Source: Pelomyxa schiedti (taxonomy: Eukaryota; Evosea; Pelobiontida; Pelomyxidae). From it: a DNA stretch of 64,000 nt. Within the stretch, counting starts at the first letter, position 1. Every line of letters begins with the position of its first letter. The position numbers and the translations under genes are program-made. The notes below the pieces were generated by a model. That model was not told the DNA's origin, did no database searches, and worked only from the letters and a program-made list of their open reading frames with translations. Of the stretch, positions 24,707 to 36,618 are shown one piece after another. Location of the stretch: positions 1 to 64,000 of the forward strand of contig JAHLWZ010000810.1 of assembly GCA_020536535.1 (NCBI GenBank), read 5' to 3'.

Positions 24707-27214
24707 TGGTGTTTTAGCTTACAAAAAGGAATAGCGGGTTTGTTTCTCTTTTTGGAGTGTGGTGGTGTATCTGTACCGTGTGGCTGGTTTTAACGGGTGG
24801 GGTGTTGATGTAATAATGCTAGTATGCTTTGGTTCTGCTGACTGTAAGGATGTGATGTGACTAGTGGGTGTTGCTTGCCAGAGTCAATCAATAATAACAT
24901 CGAAACCGTGGGGTCCTTTCGGGGGCTCAGCGAGAGGGAAAAAACGTCAGGAAACAAACCGCGGAGTTTCCGTACTCTTCAGAGTGCCCGGAAATCGATA
25001 AAAATGGAGTCTTCTGTAAAACCAAGAGTGCACCCAGTCCTAATATTATCTTCAGTGCTGATTCATTCTCACACTTTCTCACAACTTTCTCACCTTCCTT
25101 GATTTCATGCAATCATCATGTATAGGCACAGTGGCAATCACCATCTCACGTCATCATCCTTCCTAAGATCAAGGCTGGTTTGTTCGTTGGGGAACCCAAT
25201 GGCCAAGGTGTCAGGGGATCACACCTTGGCAGCCTTGGAGGAAGAAGAAAGTGATGAAGAGAGTGAAGAGAGAAGAGAGTCTTCAGTCTTTTCACAGTTC
25301 TTTCCCGCCAAGACTAGTTCCCCTCTACGGCACTAGTTTTCATTCCGCACACACACAGTCACACACTCGATTTGTAGTTGGGCGTTTGTTTGGCATTTGG
25401 CAACCACCACTCCCTCCAGCAATGTGAAGGTTAGGGAACCGCGACCAAGGCTGTGGTGAGCCTTGGAAGCCTTGGGTGAGCAAGGCTGATTCCGCTACGG
25501 GTTTTCACTTGCTTTCACTTTCATTCAGTCGGGAGGAAGAGATAATTCCCGCGTCTGCCCCAACGCACAACTACACTCTGCACTGCACTGCAAGCACGCA
25601 AGCACTCAAGCACGCAAGCACGCAAGATCATTTGACCACTCATTTGCCAGTAACATCTGACTGGGTGTGCTGTGATTTATAGACTTGACCAGTCCTGTAA
25701 GAACATTAATTCCATGAGAGAGAAAACACAACGTGTTTGTAAGATTTGGTGAACTTCAAAGTCTGGAACATTCAGGTTGTAGAAGCGGAGTAAGAATTGC
25801 TTTACTTTTGTTGGAAGAACGAAAGTATGTTAGAGGGAGAATACCTGTGTTTGGGAGGAGGCTAGGCGCTTAATAAACGAAACGGCACAAAAGGAAGTGG
25901 CAAGATATCGAGGCCGAGGAGGATTGATTTGTTTGTTCGTTCTTGTTGCTGTTCGTTGCTGGTGCTGGTCGGCCTTGGCTGTGTTGGGAATTATGGGGTG
26001 GCGTTGACGTCGCCAGTTGTTCGTTTCCCGCCGAACCATCGCCCCAAAACGGCCCTCCCCTTCTCAGCGACGACGATGTAAATTCGCTGCGTTGATTTTA
26101 GATTTTGTTGTCGACGAGCTTAGTGGTGTTTTGTTCCGATTTGGATCTCGAGGTAACGTTGTCGGTGTCGTTGGTGAGAGTGCAATAGATGAAGATCCGC
26201 ATTTTCGTGTTGTAGTGGGGGCTCTACCGCGTCTGTGAACAAGGGAGACCCTGTGAAAATCAAAGTCAGGAAAAAACCAAGGTGCGGGTTGTGTACCTGG
26301 AACCATGAACGTCAAGGAGCGACGTTGTATTCGCGTGTCGCGTGTCGCGTGCCGGCGATGTCGCCTTGCGTGTCACTTTGGTTGTTTCGGTTTTGGTTTT
26401 TTTATTGTTTTGTTTGGTTTTTTAGTTTAAATGGACCAAGAGGAAAAGAACGTAACGAGTTTCGGCAGCAATTGCTCTGTGCAGATGTGAGTACAATTGA
26501 GTAGACTCGGAGACTGACACTCCCACACACCGTACAGTGATGGGGCACCTCAATTTCTGTCGGAGTCAGAGTCCCAGAGGTCCAGTCTCCAGTACAGATG
26601 CGGAAGATAAGATTAACTCTGAAATCCACAAGAAAGTGATGGGCCGGCGCGTCCTTTGAATTACAGGCGGACCTGTCGGCAGTGAAGGTGCGTTCATTGG
26701 TGGTCCCCGGTGTACTTGCCACGGGCACGCACCGCTCCCGACTCAATTGTGGGAATTGGCATACGTATGGACCCTATGTCCGTGCTGTCACTGCACCGCG
26801 CTCGCGCACCACGATCATAGACGCCTCTGGGGGCTCCCTCCTCCGCATTGTGGGACACCCACACACCGTGTGGGCCATTCCCCACTTCTTCGGTTTGTTG
26901 ATGACGAGACTCGCCTTTGTGTTTGTTGGGCTCACACCCGTGTGCACCAACGACACGATTTCCTTCGTTCACGTTTTCAGAATACTCGGAAACTGTTGTT
27001 GTTTTCCCATCAACAAAAGGACTATCAGGCGGACCTCTGCGATGCCTGATTGCACCTGCATAATACTGCTGCTTGTTCATATAGGTTCACTCTTTTAGTG
27101 CTGCCTTATTCTTCCCCATGGACTCTGTTTTTCCAATGAATCTCATCAACCACATCTCAGTTTCGTTCCGCTAATCGAAGCGTTGCGGGAAACACAGCGA
27201 TAGCGGTCCCGGAA
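24707..27214. other. Long region without a supported gene
   Basis: About 2.5 kb with only short overlapping frames on both strands and no recognisable domain. It includes an acidic Glu/Ser-rich frame at about 25197-25336 and a GC-rich frame pair at 26680-27090, where both strands stay open but neither reads as a known family. A short tandem repeat lies at 25585-25630. It could hold fast-evolving genes, a non-coding RNA or decayed sequence. Confidence 0.4.
25585..25630. repeat. Short tandem repeat (AAGCACGC/AAGCACTC units)
   Basis: Consecutive 8-base units of the type GCAAGCAC / TCAAGCAC repeat about five times before the sequence returns to unique DNA. Simple slippage repeat. Confidence 0.7.
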
Positions 27215-28317
27215 ATGCCCGCAAAAGCGAACACCGAAAGCAACAGCACCAGGCCACTACCGCCACTTGGGCGCCTCGTCTCAAACAGCCGCGCTCAAAA
27301 AGCAAACAAACGTGACGTGGGGTTGCAACTGCGGCGGAACCGCGCAGAACAGGTTTCGACCTACGATGTGAGGCCACAAAACGTGGGACAGTTTGGGAAG
27401 AGTGGAAGAGGGACAAGAAAATGTCCAAGTCGAAGGGAGGAGGAAAATTCGGGTGCAGGAGTGTCTGAGGAGCAGGAGCAAGAAGAGGTAGAAGAGTAAG
27501 TGGGAAGAAAGTTATGAACAAGAGAGTCGGTATCAGAAGAATCCGATGCTAATTCTGAGGCTGAATCGGAGAGTGAAGATTCCGAACCAGAGGATCGCCG
27601 TTGGCACGAGGATGTGTCAAGCATGTCCTGCGGAGATTGTTCAACAACACAGTCAAAAAGGATAGGCTCCGAATCTCCCCGCGTCTTGAGACCTGATCAA
27701 GGGGGTTCAACCTTTCGTGATGGACTTTGAGGCTACGTGCGATTCTGACACTGGGATTCCCTTGTACGAATTTATACAATTGTCCAGTTCGGTTGTACTC
27801 TTGAATACCTTCACGTATGTAGATAAAGCAAAAAACGGCACTAGGTAACCTTTTTTTTGAAGGTTTTTGCACATGCAGGAAAAAGTTTGTCATGCCCCTT
27901 TTCACTGTTGCAACAGTAAAATTTTCAATCAGCAACAATCCTCTGCAGCCCAGATTTGCATGTTGTACCTATGCACCTTGGGATCTTAACTTCCTCAATG
28001 CAGAGTGCAAAAGAAAGGTATAGAGCCCTGGTTTAAGTGATCTCAACTGAGGTTTATCGTGCAATGTTCTTACTCTGTGCAGAGTTACCGAATATAGAAA
28101 TGATGTTGGCAACACTGTAGGGAAAAATCTGTTGGGCATCAGAAGCACAGTGGGTAATGAATATTTGCTTCTATTTTTCCAATAAAAAAACAATGAAAAT
28201 AATGACGCCTTTTTTAGGCTCCGTGATTCCCGTAACATCAAAATGGCTAATCATCCTTTGAAGCCACCTTCATTTATTAGACACCTACCCAGGTGGCTGA
28301 ACTTGCAACATTTCTGA
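27215..28317 (+). CDS. ERI1-like DEDDh 3'-5' exoribonuclease
   Basis: ERI1/3'hExo enzymes trim small RNAs, histone mRNA ends and 5.8S rRNA. From ATG 27215 a basic then acidic N-terminus (VSEEQEQEEVEE) continues across a 27-base intron into ESVSEESDANSEAESESE. After a second intron the nuclease domain begins with CGDYLIKGVQPFVMDFEATC, where DFEAT is exonuclease motif I, followed by a SVVLLNTFT stretch. After further introns, TYAPWDLNFLNAECKRK supplies motif II (Asp in WDL). HSGLRDSRNIKMA supplies motif III: His and the Asp five residues later are kept, although the first Asp of the usual HSGLDD is Arg. All five DEDDh residues can be placed. The segment between motifs I and II is about half the ERI1 length. 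The stop TGA at 28315-28317 falls inside the start of RasGEF copy C, so the very end is uncertain. The start codon choice is also tentative. Confidence 0.6.
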
Positions 28318-28780
28318 TAGCAGAAAAAAACCTGTTCTCTAAGGCAAAGCAAGAACTGGAAACATTCAATATGGACATTTTGGGCTCACAGTATCTACCT
28401 TTTTTCCCCTGTGACTGTTACTGACACTAGTTTAGTTACTTTTGTGCAGGCTTTCAAAAAAGGTTTGTTTTTGGTGCTTATGCTTACCGCTGATGCCACA
28501 TAAGAAACCCACCACAGTTTGGTTTACTCTCTTCTAAAGAAGAGAGTGCTGATATATCATAAAGGAAATGATGCTGAAGAGATTCCACTTCGTATCGACG
28601 ATGACAATCACTTTGTGAAGTTGACTTCAATTGGCTGCCCAAGTTCTGCAGGAGGGTGTTAGTGTCCGTCCCTTCGGACACATCAGTACTTGTTCAAACA
28701 GGTGCCGACAATATACTCCTATCTCAACACACTCTTTTCACAAATGTGGCGGCCAGGGGGTATGACTGTCTTCTCGCCAT
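28270..28780 (+). pseudogene. RasGEF-like fragment, copy C
   Basis: Degenerate mosaic of the other two copies. It opens with the ACCCAGGTGGCTGAACTT block. At 28410-28490 it matches the 5' part of copy B (23307-23400). At 28515-28570 it matches the KEVL...KGN start of the catalytic domain. It then jumps at about 28570 directly to the copy B 3' end (AEEIPL, later VPTIYSYLNTLFSQMW). The middle of the domain is deleted, and an in-frame TAG sits before the last block. It is non-functional as it stands. Confidence 0.55.
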
Positions 28781-28974
28781 TTGGATGAGCTAATAACCTT
28801 CAGAACCGTGTCGAATTATCAAAATGTGAAGAATACCAAAATCCCACCTTTCATCCACCTCAGAATCCTTCCTTTTGCACTGAATACAATGCACACAGCT
28901 ACAACAAGCAAAAACCAGAAAAAAAAAAGGGAAAGCAAGTGTTGGCTTCTATTTGTTTATGAAAAAAAAAGTCT

Positions 28975-31900
28975 TCACCTGGAGTGTTGGGGAAGTAGTA
29001 TCTGCCACCTCATGGAGCCTGCCCATTTATCAATGATCTTGTGATGTTTGTGGTGTGGCTTGGGGTCCCTGTCTTGGGAATAGTGTGGCAGGTGTCGGTC
29101 CTTGTTGTTGGAAACGTACTGAATGTTTGGCTCGAGTCCCTCTGGCATTGACGTGATGACAGTGCTGTAGTGCCTGCGGTGCTCGCGCTTGCGCCCGTGC
29201 TCGCCCTTGGAATCGTTCTTGTGGGAGTGGTGGTGGTGATGGAGGAGGGCTGTTGACGGTGGTGGTGGCGGGAGCTGTGGCTGCTGTGCCTGTGCCGGTT
29301 CCTGCGCCGGTGTGTGCAGCTGCAAATTCTCGGGTTCGCGATTCAGTTCCTGTTGGGTTTCGACCGTCGATGCGGCAGATTTGGAAGTGGTGACATCAGG
29401 TTGATTAAGACAAAGAGGAGCAGTTGGTTCAGCGACAGTCTCACGGGCGATGTGCTGTACAACAGCCTGATGTGGATCACGGCGAGACTCAGTATCGGTA
29501 TCGGAATCGGGTGGATTACGATCAAGGTGATGTGCAAGGGGCACCTGTGTGTTCCCGAGCGTCCATGGAGCCGTAAGTTGTGGTTGTGATTGCGGCGGCG
29601 GCAAAAGAACGGGTGCTGCAACATCATTTTGAAAGATCGTGGTAACTTCTTGTGTGCAGTTGGAGATAATGCCTTCGGAGGCTGCTTTCATTCCTGCTGC
29701 GTAGCTGTATGGACGCTTCCAGCAGTCCAGAAACCATTCATCCCGCAGGACAGTGGCAGAGGAGGGTCTTCCTTTCGGATCACGTGACAGAAGTCTTGTG
29801 ATGAGCTGTTTCGCTGGAACAGGTACCGTTAGCACTTCTTCTTCCAGGGAAAGGAACTGGGTTTTACCCTGGTATGACACATAAGTCCATTCTGTTGACG
29901 AAAAGTCTGGTTGTGAGTGCTTGGCTTCGTCGTCGTTGTTGAAGGGCGGACGGGCACAGAAGCTTTGTTTTTGTTTGGTTTTGTTTTCAGCCAATGACAA
30001 GACAATTGGGGGAAGGGAAGAAAGGAAGGGATTGGAAAAGAAAAACTTACCAGTAATGCAGCACTGCACCCATAGCCCACATATCAACAGCCTCGGTGTA
30101 AGGTTCTCCTTTCAAAATCTCCGGGGCTGAAAAAAGTGGTGCTTAAGTTGCCGGATTTGAATTAATTGAGCAAGTAAGAGTATACCTTGATAACGTGCCG
30201 TCCCGCACATCGTTGTGGCAGATGTGATGTAATCCGCTAAGCCGAAATCAATGATGTAGGGCTTGTGCCACGCAGTGCGTGTGGAAGGGATGGACATGGG
30301 ATCATCTTCCCAAAGCATGATATTAGACGGCTTGATTGGCACAATCAATCAATTTTGGCAGGGAAAAAGAACGTGTCAGACCTTCAAGTCTCGGTGACAG
30401 TATCCTGAGGAATGAATGTACTTGAGTGCTGAAAATAGTTGCACGAAGATGGTTTTCATCATGGCCTCTCCTCCCAGTCCTGGTTCGCCCATCTCTTGCC
30501 CTTCTATAACTTGTTCCAGTGTGCGCCCAACAATGCTTTGGATGTTTAGCCATGTTATTGTGGTACAATTGTTTCTCATACAAATCCATTCCCAGGAACA
30601 TGATCCTCTTTCTCGACAGGTAAGACAATAGAAGCCTCGGGATATTCGGATGTTCCAGCCTAAGGATCGTAATCATTCAGGGATTCAGGGCATTAGAACC
30701 CCCACTGCATTACCTTTTGTGAATGAGGTACTCCCTCCTGGTCATGTCTACAAAATGTGGGTCATCAAGGTTCTTTCCTAAGCGGTTCGCTATATTTGGA
30801 ATGTCTAGCACCTGGAGGGTACCCAAGTCAGGATCACGAATTGTCAAACTCTGGGTTTGAGAGTTAGTTAATTAACCTTTACAGCTGCGATTCTGGTTTC
30901 TCCATTGCGAATGTATTCAGCCGACCAAACGGTTCCAAAATTCCCAGAGGTACTAGCAGTAGTGTGAAGAAAGGCTAAAAAGAGAAGGGAATATACCCCT
31001 CAACTTGCTTGCAGAGGGTCATTTCGATCCCGTCCCCTCTCAATACTCGCCCCCAATTGGTTTTGAGATTTCGAAAAATCAAATCTGCAGAAAAGAAAAC
31101 AAAATCCTCTGAGAAATATTGTGGAGAAGTTTGAAGCATGGTGGTTATTGTTACCGTTGGCACCAATTTTGATTGTCGCCGACTCGCCCAGAGGTCGCAT
31201 TGCCCCTGCAGGAAGGAACACATTTCCCAAATACAGCGAGGATTTACATCTGAAGGAAGATTGATTGTTAGCAATGAAGAACCAACTAGAGTGTTGGAGT
31301 AAGAGCCACTCACATTATCATTCCTTGGCATCCCCTCCTTGAGTTGCTCTCATTCCAGGGCCTTGAGTCCGTACCATACCGAACGAGAGTGAAATGGTGT
31401 GGCTCCACACCAGGGGCTGTCCATCGAATTTGACAAGTAGGTGACGATCCAACTTTGGTTGTTACTTCTGAGAGTTGTGTTGAGCGAGGGTTAGTTAGGC
31501 CTCCCCATTCTGGCGTGGGTTACCTGTGACGTGACCAAGACGAGCCATGGTGAAGTCCTCGCGAAACACATTGAGCACTGCCCACACACATGGGTCCTTT
31601 GGCAGCTTTTCGGTCACGGTCTCTATCCCTGGCAGTGCGAACAAGCCTGGGAAAGGGGTGGAAGCGATCGGTCCAGGGGTGCCTCCAAATTGTGGGAAGT
31701 TCGTGGGTAACTAAACAAAGTGAGATCACGTAACAATATCACGTGCAGCAGTTGCTAGTAGTGTTTGGCTATTGCTGTTGCTATTACTGTTACTGTAGCT
31801 ATTGCTATTGCTATTGCTGGTGGGCGGAGGGGGGGTGGGCGGGAATGTACGTACAACACAAGGGTTCGTCGCGGGGTCCTCAGCATCCAAGTGGCCATTG

Positions 31901-32342
31901 CCGCCACGGAACGTGATGAGGTTGGGCGCCGTTGTAGCCAGCAGCGGGTTGATGCGAAGTCTCTTGGTTATGGGTGCCGTTGCTTCGTCATTCTCACTGT
32001 CCCCTCTCGATGGCAGGTGAGAGACGCACTCCTCGTCGCCCCTGCCCGTGCTCGTGCTCCACGCAGCCCACCAGTCCGTGTTCGGCGGTTGCATCACAAT
32101 CTGTTGGCCTGGAAAGCTACCACCCGCCCTGCCGTCCACGAAATAATAAAAAAAAACCGGCTGAGAAAGTTCCACAAGTTCTATCTGAATCAATCAACGC
32201 TCCTCCAGCGGCACTCCCCCATGCGAGACGTGCGCACACAACTCACTTGTGGGATTGGCGGTGTCGGGTTCAGCACCACGGCGTCACGCAGTACCATCGG
32301 TGCAATTTCCCAAACTTGGGGAATGAGTGGGGTCGCGGACAT
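28975..32342 (-). CDS. FHA-domain Ser/Thr protein kinase 1 (Chk2/Rad53-type architecture)
   Basis: Start ATG is at 32342 (MSATPLIPQVWEIAP), stop at 28975. A low-complexity Ser/Asn run is encoded by a TTGCTA repeat at about 31770-31820. An FHA-like domain follows: VTTKVGSSPTCQIRW, PHHFTLVRY and AMRPLGESATIKIGAN. FHA domains bind phosphothreonine. The kinase domain has a glycine loop TSGNFGTVWSAEY, the lysine in AAVKVL, YCHRDLKPSNIM across an intron, IIDFGLADYI, GTARYQAPEILKG and VDMWAMGAVLHY. All catalytic residues are present, so it should be active. The closing exon has LITRLLSRDPKGRPSS, then a long Pro/Gln/His-rich tail with a basic, His-rich end. About eight short introns; one between EKQ and the next exon is only about 30 bases. 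The coiled-coil gene lies just upstream on the same strand. Confidence 0.85.
31767..31826. repeat. Hexanucleotide repeat coding for Ser-Asn
   Basis: GCTATT/GCTGTT units repeat about nine times. On the minus strand they encode the alternating Ser-Asn (one Tyr) run before the FHA domain of kinase 1. Confidence 0.8.
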
Positions 32343-32526
32343 AGTATAAGAAAGAAAAAAACTATGGGACGAGGAATGGGATTGGGTGGTTGAGAAATCC
32401 CCGTCACTCCCCGCACGAGGGAACTCACAACGCTCAGAGACAAAAAAAAATTATCAACCTTGCTTGCAAGATATACGGAACCCTCTTATCTTATGCCCTG
32501 CTGTGGCTGTCGGTGTCAAAGCACCA

Positions 32527-33298
32527 ATGCCTGCGTGCAATTACCGCCTTGGGCTACTGATGCCTGACATGTGGTCTCTGCCTATGACATATTTCCCCTA
32601 TCTTCTAATCCGCCACATATATTTCGACACTGGACAGCTGTGTAACGATGAAAAAACAAAGAACAAAGGCAGATTCAGTGATGATTATCACCCCAAGCTT
32701 CCGGTAACGGAGAAAAGGGCGTTGGAACGCACAGGATCCTAAAACCGCACTGCCAATCCCGGAGGTGTTTGAGCTCCCAGAACGGCAGCGACTTTGTCAA
32801 CACAACTACACCAGACAAACGCCTGCTATTGCTCTTCTTACACCACGAACCGGTCAACTTGCCATGAAGCGCCCATCATCATCCATCAGCATCAATTATG
32901 CCACACGCAGGTTCAAATGGGCTGTGACCCACTGCTTAGTCGCCAAGTTACGCGCGACCTGACTACGATCAGCAAACGGCAAGTTGAACGACCGTGAAGG
33001 TAAGCAACACTTCACCGTTCCGTTCCGCTAACGCACCGTGAATAGAGATGAGTCCCCATCGGAATTTCCCTCCTCAGTGGCATAGCACCGCACTTTCATT
33101 CCTATGGCTTTTCCATATGCATGTTCGAATTCCCAATGACATATCATCAGCTCAGCAACAAACACCCAACCCACCCCCAAGTTTAACACAGCAAGCATCG
33201 CCAACATGCCCATGGCCTCCAACAATGTAAGTGGAGTACCGTGCGCCACCAAACACTCCAACAACTACTTCCTGCGTAAGGGTCCATCCAACAAATGA
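32527..33298 (+). CDS. Hypothetical small gene, weak support
   Basis: I recognise no family. ATG at 32527 opens a frame that runs to 32697 (ending DDYHPKLP). An intron of about 32 bases then joins in frame to DPKTALPIPEVFELPERQ and continues as RPSSSISINYATR. A further intron may lead to VTRDLTTISKRQVERP, and a Gln/Pro-rich exon follows near 33150-33230 before a good GTAAGT donor. The splices are plausible but unproven, and the 3' end is unclear. It is divergent from FHA kinase 1, with about 185 bases between the starts. Composition looks coding from 32640 to 33000. Confidence 0.3.
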
Positions 33299-33438
33299 CC
33301 AACAAAAGAAAAAAAACAAAAAAAAATCTTTTGCTGTGTTTTATTTACATTGTCCAAAATAGGAATACGGAACAACACTCAATTCCATTGTGTGTTTTCA
33401 GTGGGTGGGGAAGAGGATTTTGTCCCTGGTAATTTCTT

Positions 33439-35243
33439 TCACTCCCTGCGACCTGGGCTTTGCGTCTTATGATGATAAGACTTGTTGTGCCTGTGCTCGT
33501 GCTTGCCCCTGTGGTGCTCGTGTTTCTTCTCACTGGTCTTCTGGTTGGAACACATCAATTTATTAATCCAGGTTAGTTAGGAGTTCGGAACAAAGTACCG
33601 CGGTTGTAGCAGCAGGTGGCGGGGTGGAGAGCCTCGGCTTCTTTGGGTTGCTTGGCTGAAGTACTTCCTTGGTTGGATAACAGTGTGAGCGGTGAGGAAG
33701 AAAACCAGGGGGGAAAAAAGGAGGAGAACAGCAAACACACGTGGGAGGAAGGCTCCAGAGTCCAGGGCCGCTCTCGGCTGCTGCCAAGAAGGAAGTTGCT
33801 ATTATTAGTACTACTCCGGGAGCGGGTGTGGAAGTACAAACCGTATCCTGTCTGGTGATGGCGCTTCGGTTTGTTCCTGGGATTTTTCTGGCCCCTGCTG
33901 CTGTTGTTCTATGACTGCGATGTTCTTGGGTGCATCATTCTCCGTTGTAATGCTAGTTGTGTTGCTTGTGGTCGCGGATTCCGGTTCTAAATGCACTTCC
34001 TTGAACCCCATGAAGTGTTATTTTGGGAAATAGTGGCAGTACCGCTTCCTCCACCGATCTCTTGTCAGCTCCTTTATGATCAGATGTGCTCTCAGAAACG
34101 AATTGCGACTGCTGGGTCCCGGTGTTGGCTGCGGCTGCGTTGTTATCACATGGAACTGCATGCAGTTGTTTTTCGAATTCGGCACACATCTCCCGAAGTT
34201 TCTGGCATTCCCTTTCATTCTCCCTCATCTTTAGTTGCATGGAAGACTTCTCTTTCTCAGAACTCTCTAATGATTCTAGCAGTTGAGCTTTTCCAGATCG
34301 CAATTCCTTTAGTTCTCTTTCATGCTCCAAGTTGACTGCATTGGCACTTGTCAAGGAGGTCTCCAGCGAGGAAGATTCTCGCTTGGCCGCTTCCAGTTCC
34401 CGCGCTGCCTTGTCCAATTTACTCTCGGACGCGGTGAGTTTCTCGATAAGGGTGTCTCGTTCAGAGCCAATAGATGCTACTTTGTTCTGCAATTCCGCGC
34501 ACTGACACCTCAAAGAGGAAGTTTCCTCTTTGGCTTCCTTGAGTTGTGCCTGCGCCTGACGAAGGTCTTCGGCGGCCAGCGACAAGTCGGCCGCCACTAG
34601 TGCATTATGGGCCCCACGCTCAAGTCTTTCCCACACATCGTCGGATATGCAGATCTCGGAAGATACAACATGCTCTTCACCACTGCGTGTGCGGAAACGT
34701 GGAGGTACAATCAGTACAAGTGGTTGGTTTGACTCACTCAATCGCAAGCAAGTTATGGGATGCGGGTTGGGTGTCGACCCACCACCAAGTGGGAGGAGTG
34801 GCGAACAGTAACAGTTAATTAAATTACGGCGCGGTTACGTACATTATCTGACTGGTAGCATCCGAAGAGCTGGGGAGCGGGGGGCGCAGCCCCGCAGGGT
34901 GACCGGCCCGCCCTCTCCCGCCCCCTTGGCACGGCCCTGGTCCCCTACCCATACCCCTCCCCATCCCCATCGCTCTCCCCCTGCCCATTCCCATTCCTGT
35001 GCCCATGCCCAGGCCCCGGCCCCTTCCCCCTGCGTCGTGTGCCTGTTCCGGCCCGCCTCGCCCGCGCAGCGGGGCGCCAGGCGGCCCCGCGTCGCCGCGC
35101 CTCCCGCTCCTCTGTCCCCTGCCTCTCCCTTGTCCCCCGCGCTCCCCGCGGCAGCCGCCGGGCCCACCACCGCCGGCTTGGTCCTGCTGCTGCGGGGCTG
35201 CTTCGCTGCCCTCCCCGTCCTTTTGTTGCTGTATCCCCGACAT
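33439..35243 (-). CDS. RG-rich N-terminus, coiled-coil protein with basic His-rich tail
   Basis: Start ATG is at 35243 (MSGIQQQKDGEGSEA), stop TGA at 33439-33441. The first exon is very GC-rich and encodes Arg/Gly repeats and Gly-Met-Gly runs, typical of RNA-binding or phase-separating regions. After an intron of about 100 bases the protein continues ESNQPLVLIVPPRFRTRSG, then a coiled coil of about 130 residues (heptads such as LKEAKEETSSLRCQ and RELEAAKRESSSLETS). A 42-base intron (GTACTG...TTCAAG) keeps frame into EVHLEPESATTSN and a Gln/Pro/Ser-rich part. The last exon ends in EKKHEHHRGKHEHRHNKSYH. No enzyme motif is visible. It sits between the two FHA kinases on the same strand, and its basic His-rich tail resembles the tail of FHA kinase 1. 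Function unknown. Confidence 0.65.
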
Positions 35244-35458
35244 TGGGCCGGTAGTCGCGCTGAGGCACAACGGGTTTATTTGGTGCCACAGACCTCAGAT
35301 TCCACCAAAACCACAACACTGAGGAGGAAATCCAACCGCCTTGCTGTATGGGACCACGCCCACCGACACGTACGTGTGGGGCGCAATTCGACGCCACTCA
35401 AGTTGTTTGAGGTCCTGTTCCCCTAATTGATCATCCAGCCAAACGAGAAAAATCGCGA

Positions 35459-36389
35459 TGGCGACGGTTAAGCGGACTCGGCGTCGGCGTAGTGAGGGAA
35501 GAGGGCGGGGAGGAGAGGGAGTGGTGGGGGCGACACACGGGCCCGACCAGGCGCTGATCCAACCCGCTGTGTTCTACGCGCTGCGCGGCGCGGTCCCGCC
35601 CCAGCGGGACTGACCGATGGCGGCAACCCCCTTACGCTCGCAGGCGCGTTTCTCGCCGTACCTCGTCGCTCTCTCTTCGCCCTCGTCGCCAGCTGCGGCG
35701 GCCGCCTCGCCTCGTACGCGTCCCGCAGCTCCAATTGACGCACACGCAGGGCATCGAAAAAGCCTACACTTGTCGTAACACAATGGGAGTTGCCGACTAT
35801 CGATCCGAACCTTGTTCTTGATAACGAGAGACGTATCCGCCCATAAGCCCGGCGACCGAGTCGGTGAGGCGGCCCATTCCCTCCTCTTGTTCTACTACTC
35901 TTTTTTGTTGTTATTGTTATTATTCTGATTATTATCATTACTTCCCTCTAATTCCTTCCATGAATCCACACACATCCAGTTCTCTACGGCCAGGTGACCC
36001 AGTACACTCGCGGCAGTGTGACTCTTCAATTGATTTACGAGAAGGATTGCTCAGTTCTTGTTTCCACACCGGAGGAACTCAAGGGATCCATGAAGAAAGG
36101 GGAGCTGGTGACCATCACAGAAGTGCTCATTCATAATGCAGGTTCGTTCAAAGATTCCAAGTGAAGAAGTACTGATTGCCCATGCACACGCACATGTACA
36201 TGCACAGCACCAAAGTGTTTAAGCGGCAGCTTGGACTCAAAGTTGTCCTGCGTTATTCAGATAAGATTTTCTTTTTCCCCAATTGGCAGGTTGAAAACGA
36301 CTCAAAAAAGAGGCGCACTTAGAACTGCCAAAGCAAAGCCACACAAACACTACAAAGTTAACAATGAGAACGAGCCAGAGAGTGCGTGA
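35459..36389 (+). CDS. Possible small OB-fold protein, weak support
   Basis: A GC-rich exon from ATG 35459 (MATVKRTRRRRSEGRGRGG) is followed, after unresolved sequence, by an exon at about 35973-36140. That exon reads LYGQVTQYTRGSVTLQLIYE, then VLVSTPEELKGSMKKGELVT, then ITEVLIHN. The strand spacing resembles small OB folds such as TEN1 or RPA3, but this is only pattern similarity. A last exon could read LKTTQKRGALRTAKAKPHKH and end at TGA 36387-36389. The minus strand is also open over the GC-rich part. It is divergent from the coiled-coil gene. Confidence 0.3.
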
Positions 36390-36618
36390 GCCACTCAATT
36401 ACCCCTAATAACAGTGTGTTGTTTCCGTAATAGAAAACATTTCACAAGGAAAATTAAATCCGAAAACCAAAACAAGGGATACGTATCAGTCAAAATTTTG
36501 TTTTTTTCTGAACTTGGTGGATGGTACGGTAAACAACAACTTTGTGGTGGGGTTGGATTGGTGGGTGGGTGGGTGCGAAGGGGGTTGGTTGCATGGCTTG
36601 GTTGGGGGGCAACTTATA

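Noticed and set aside
26682-27098. Overlapping long frames on both strands in a GC-rich stretch
   Set aside because: Both strands are open because of base composition. No domain, splice context or clear codon bias supports either.
31767-31826. Possible CRISPR-like or satellite array
   Set aside because: It is a simple hexanucleotide slippage repeat in frame within a coding exon of a eukaryote. There are no spacers.
35468-35938. 156-aa minus-strand frame
   Set aside because: Arg/Ala/Pro-rich translation of a GC-rich segment; probably the shadow of the plus-strand 5' exon.
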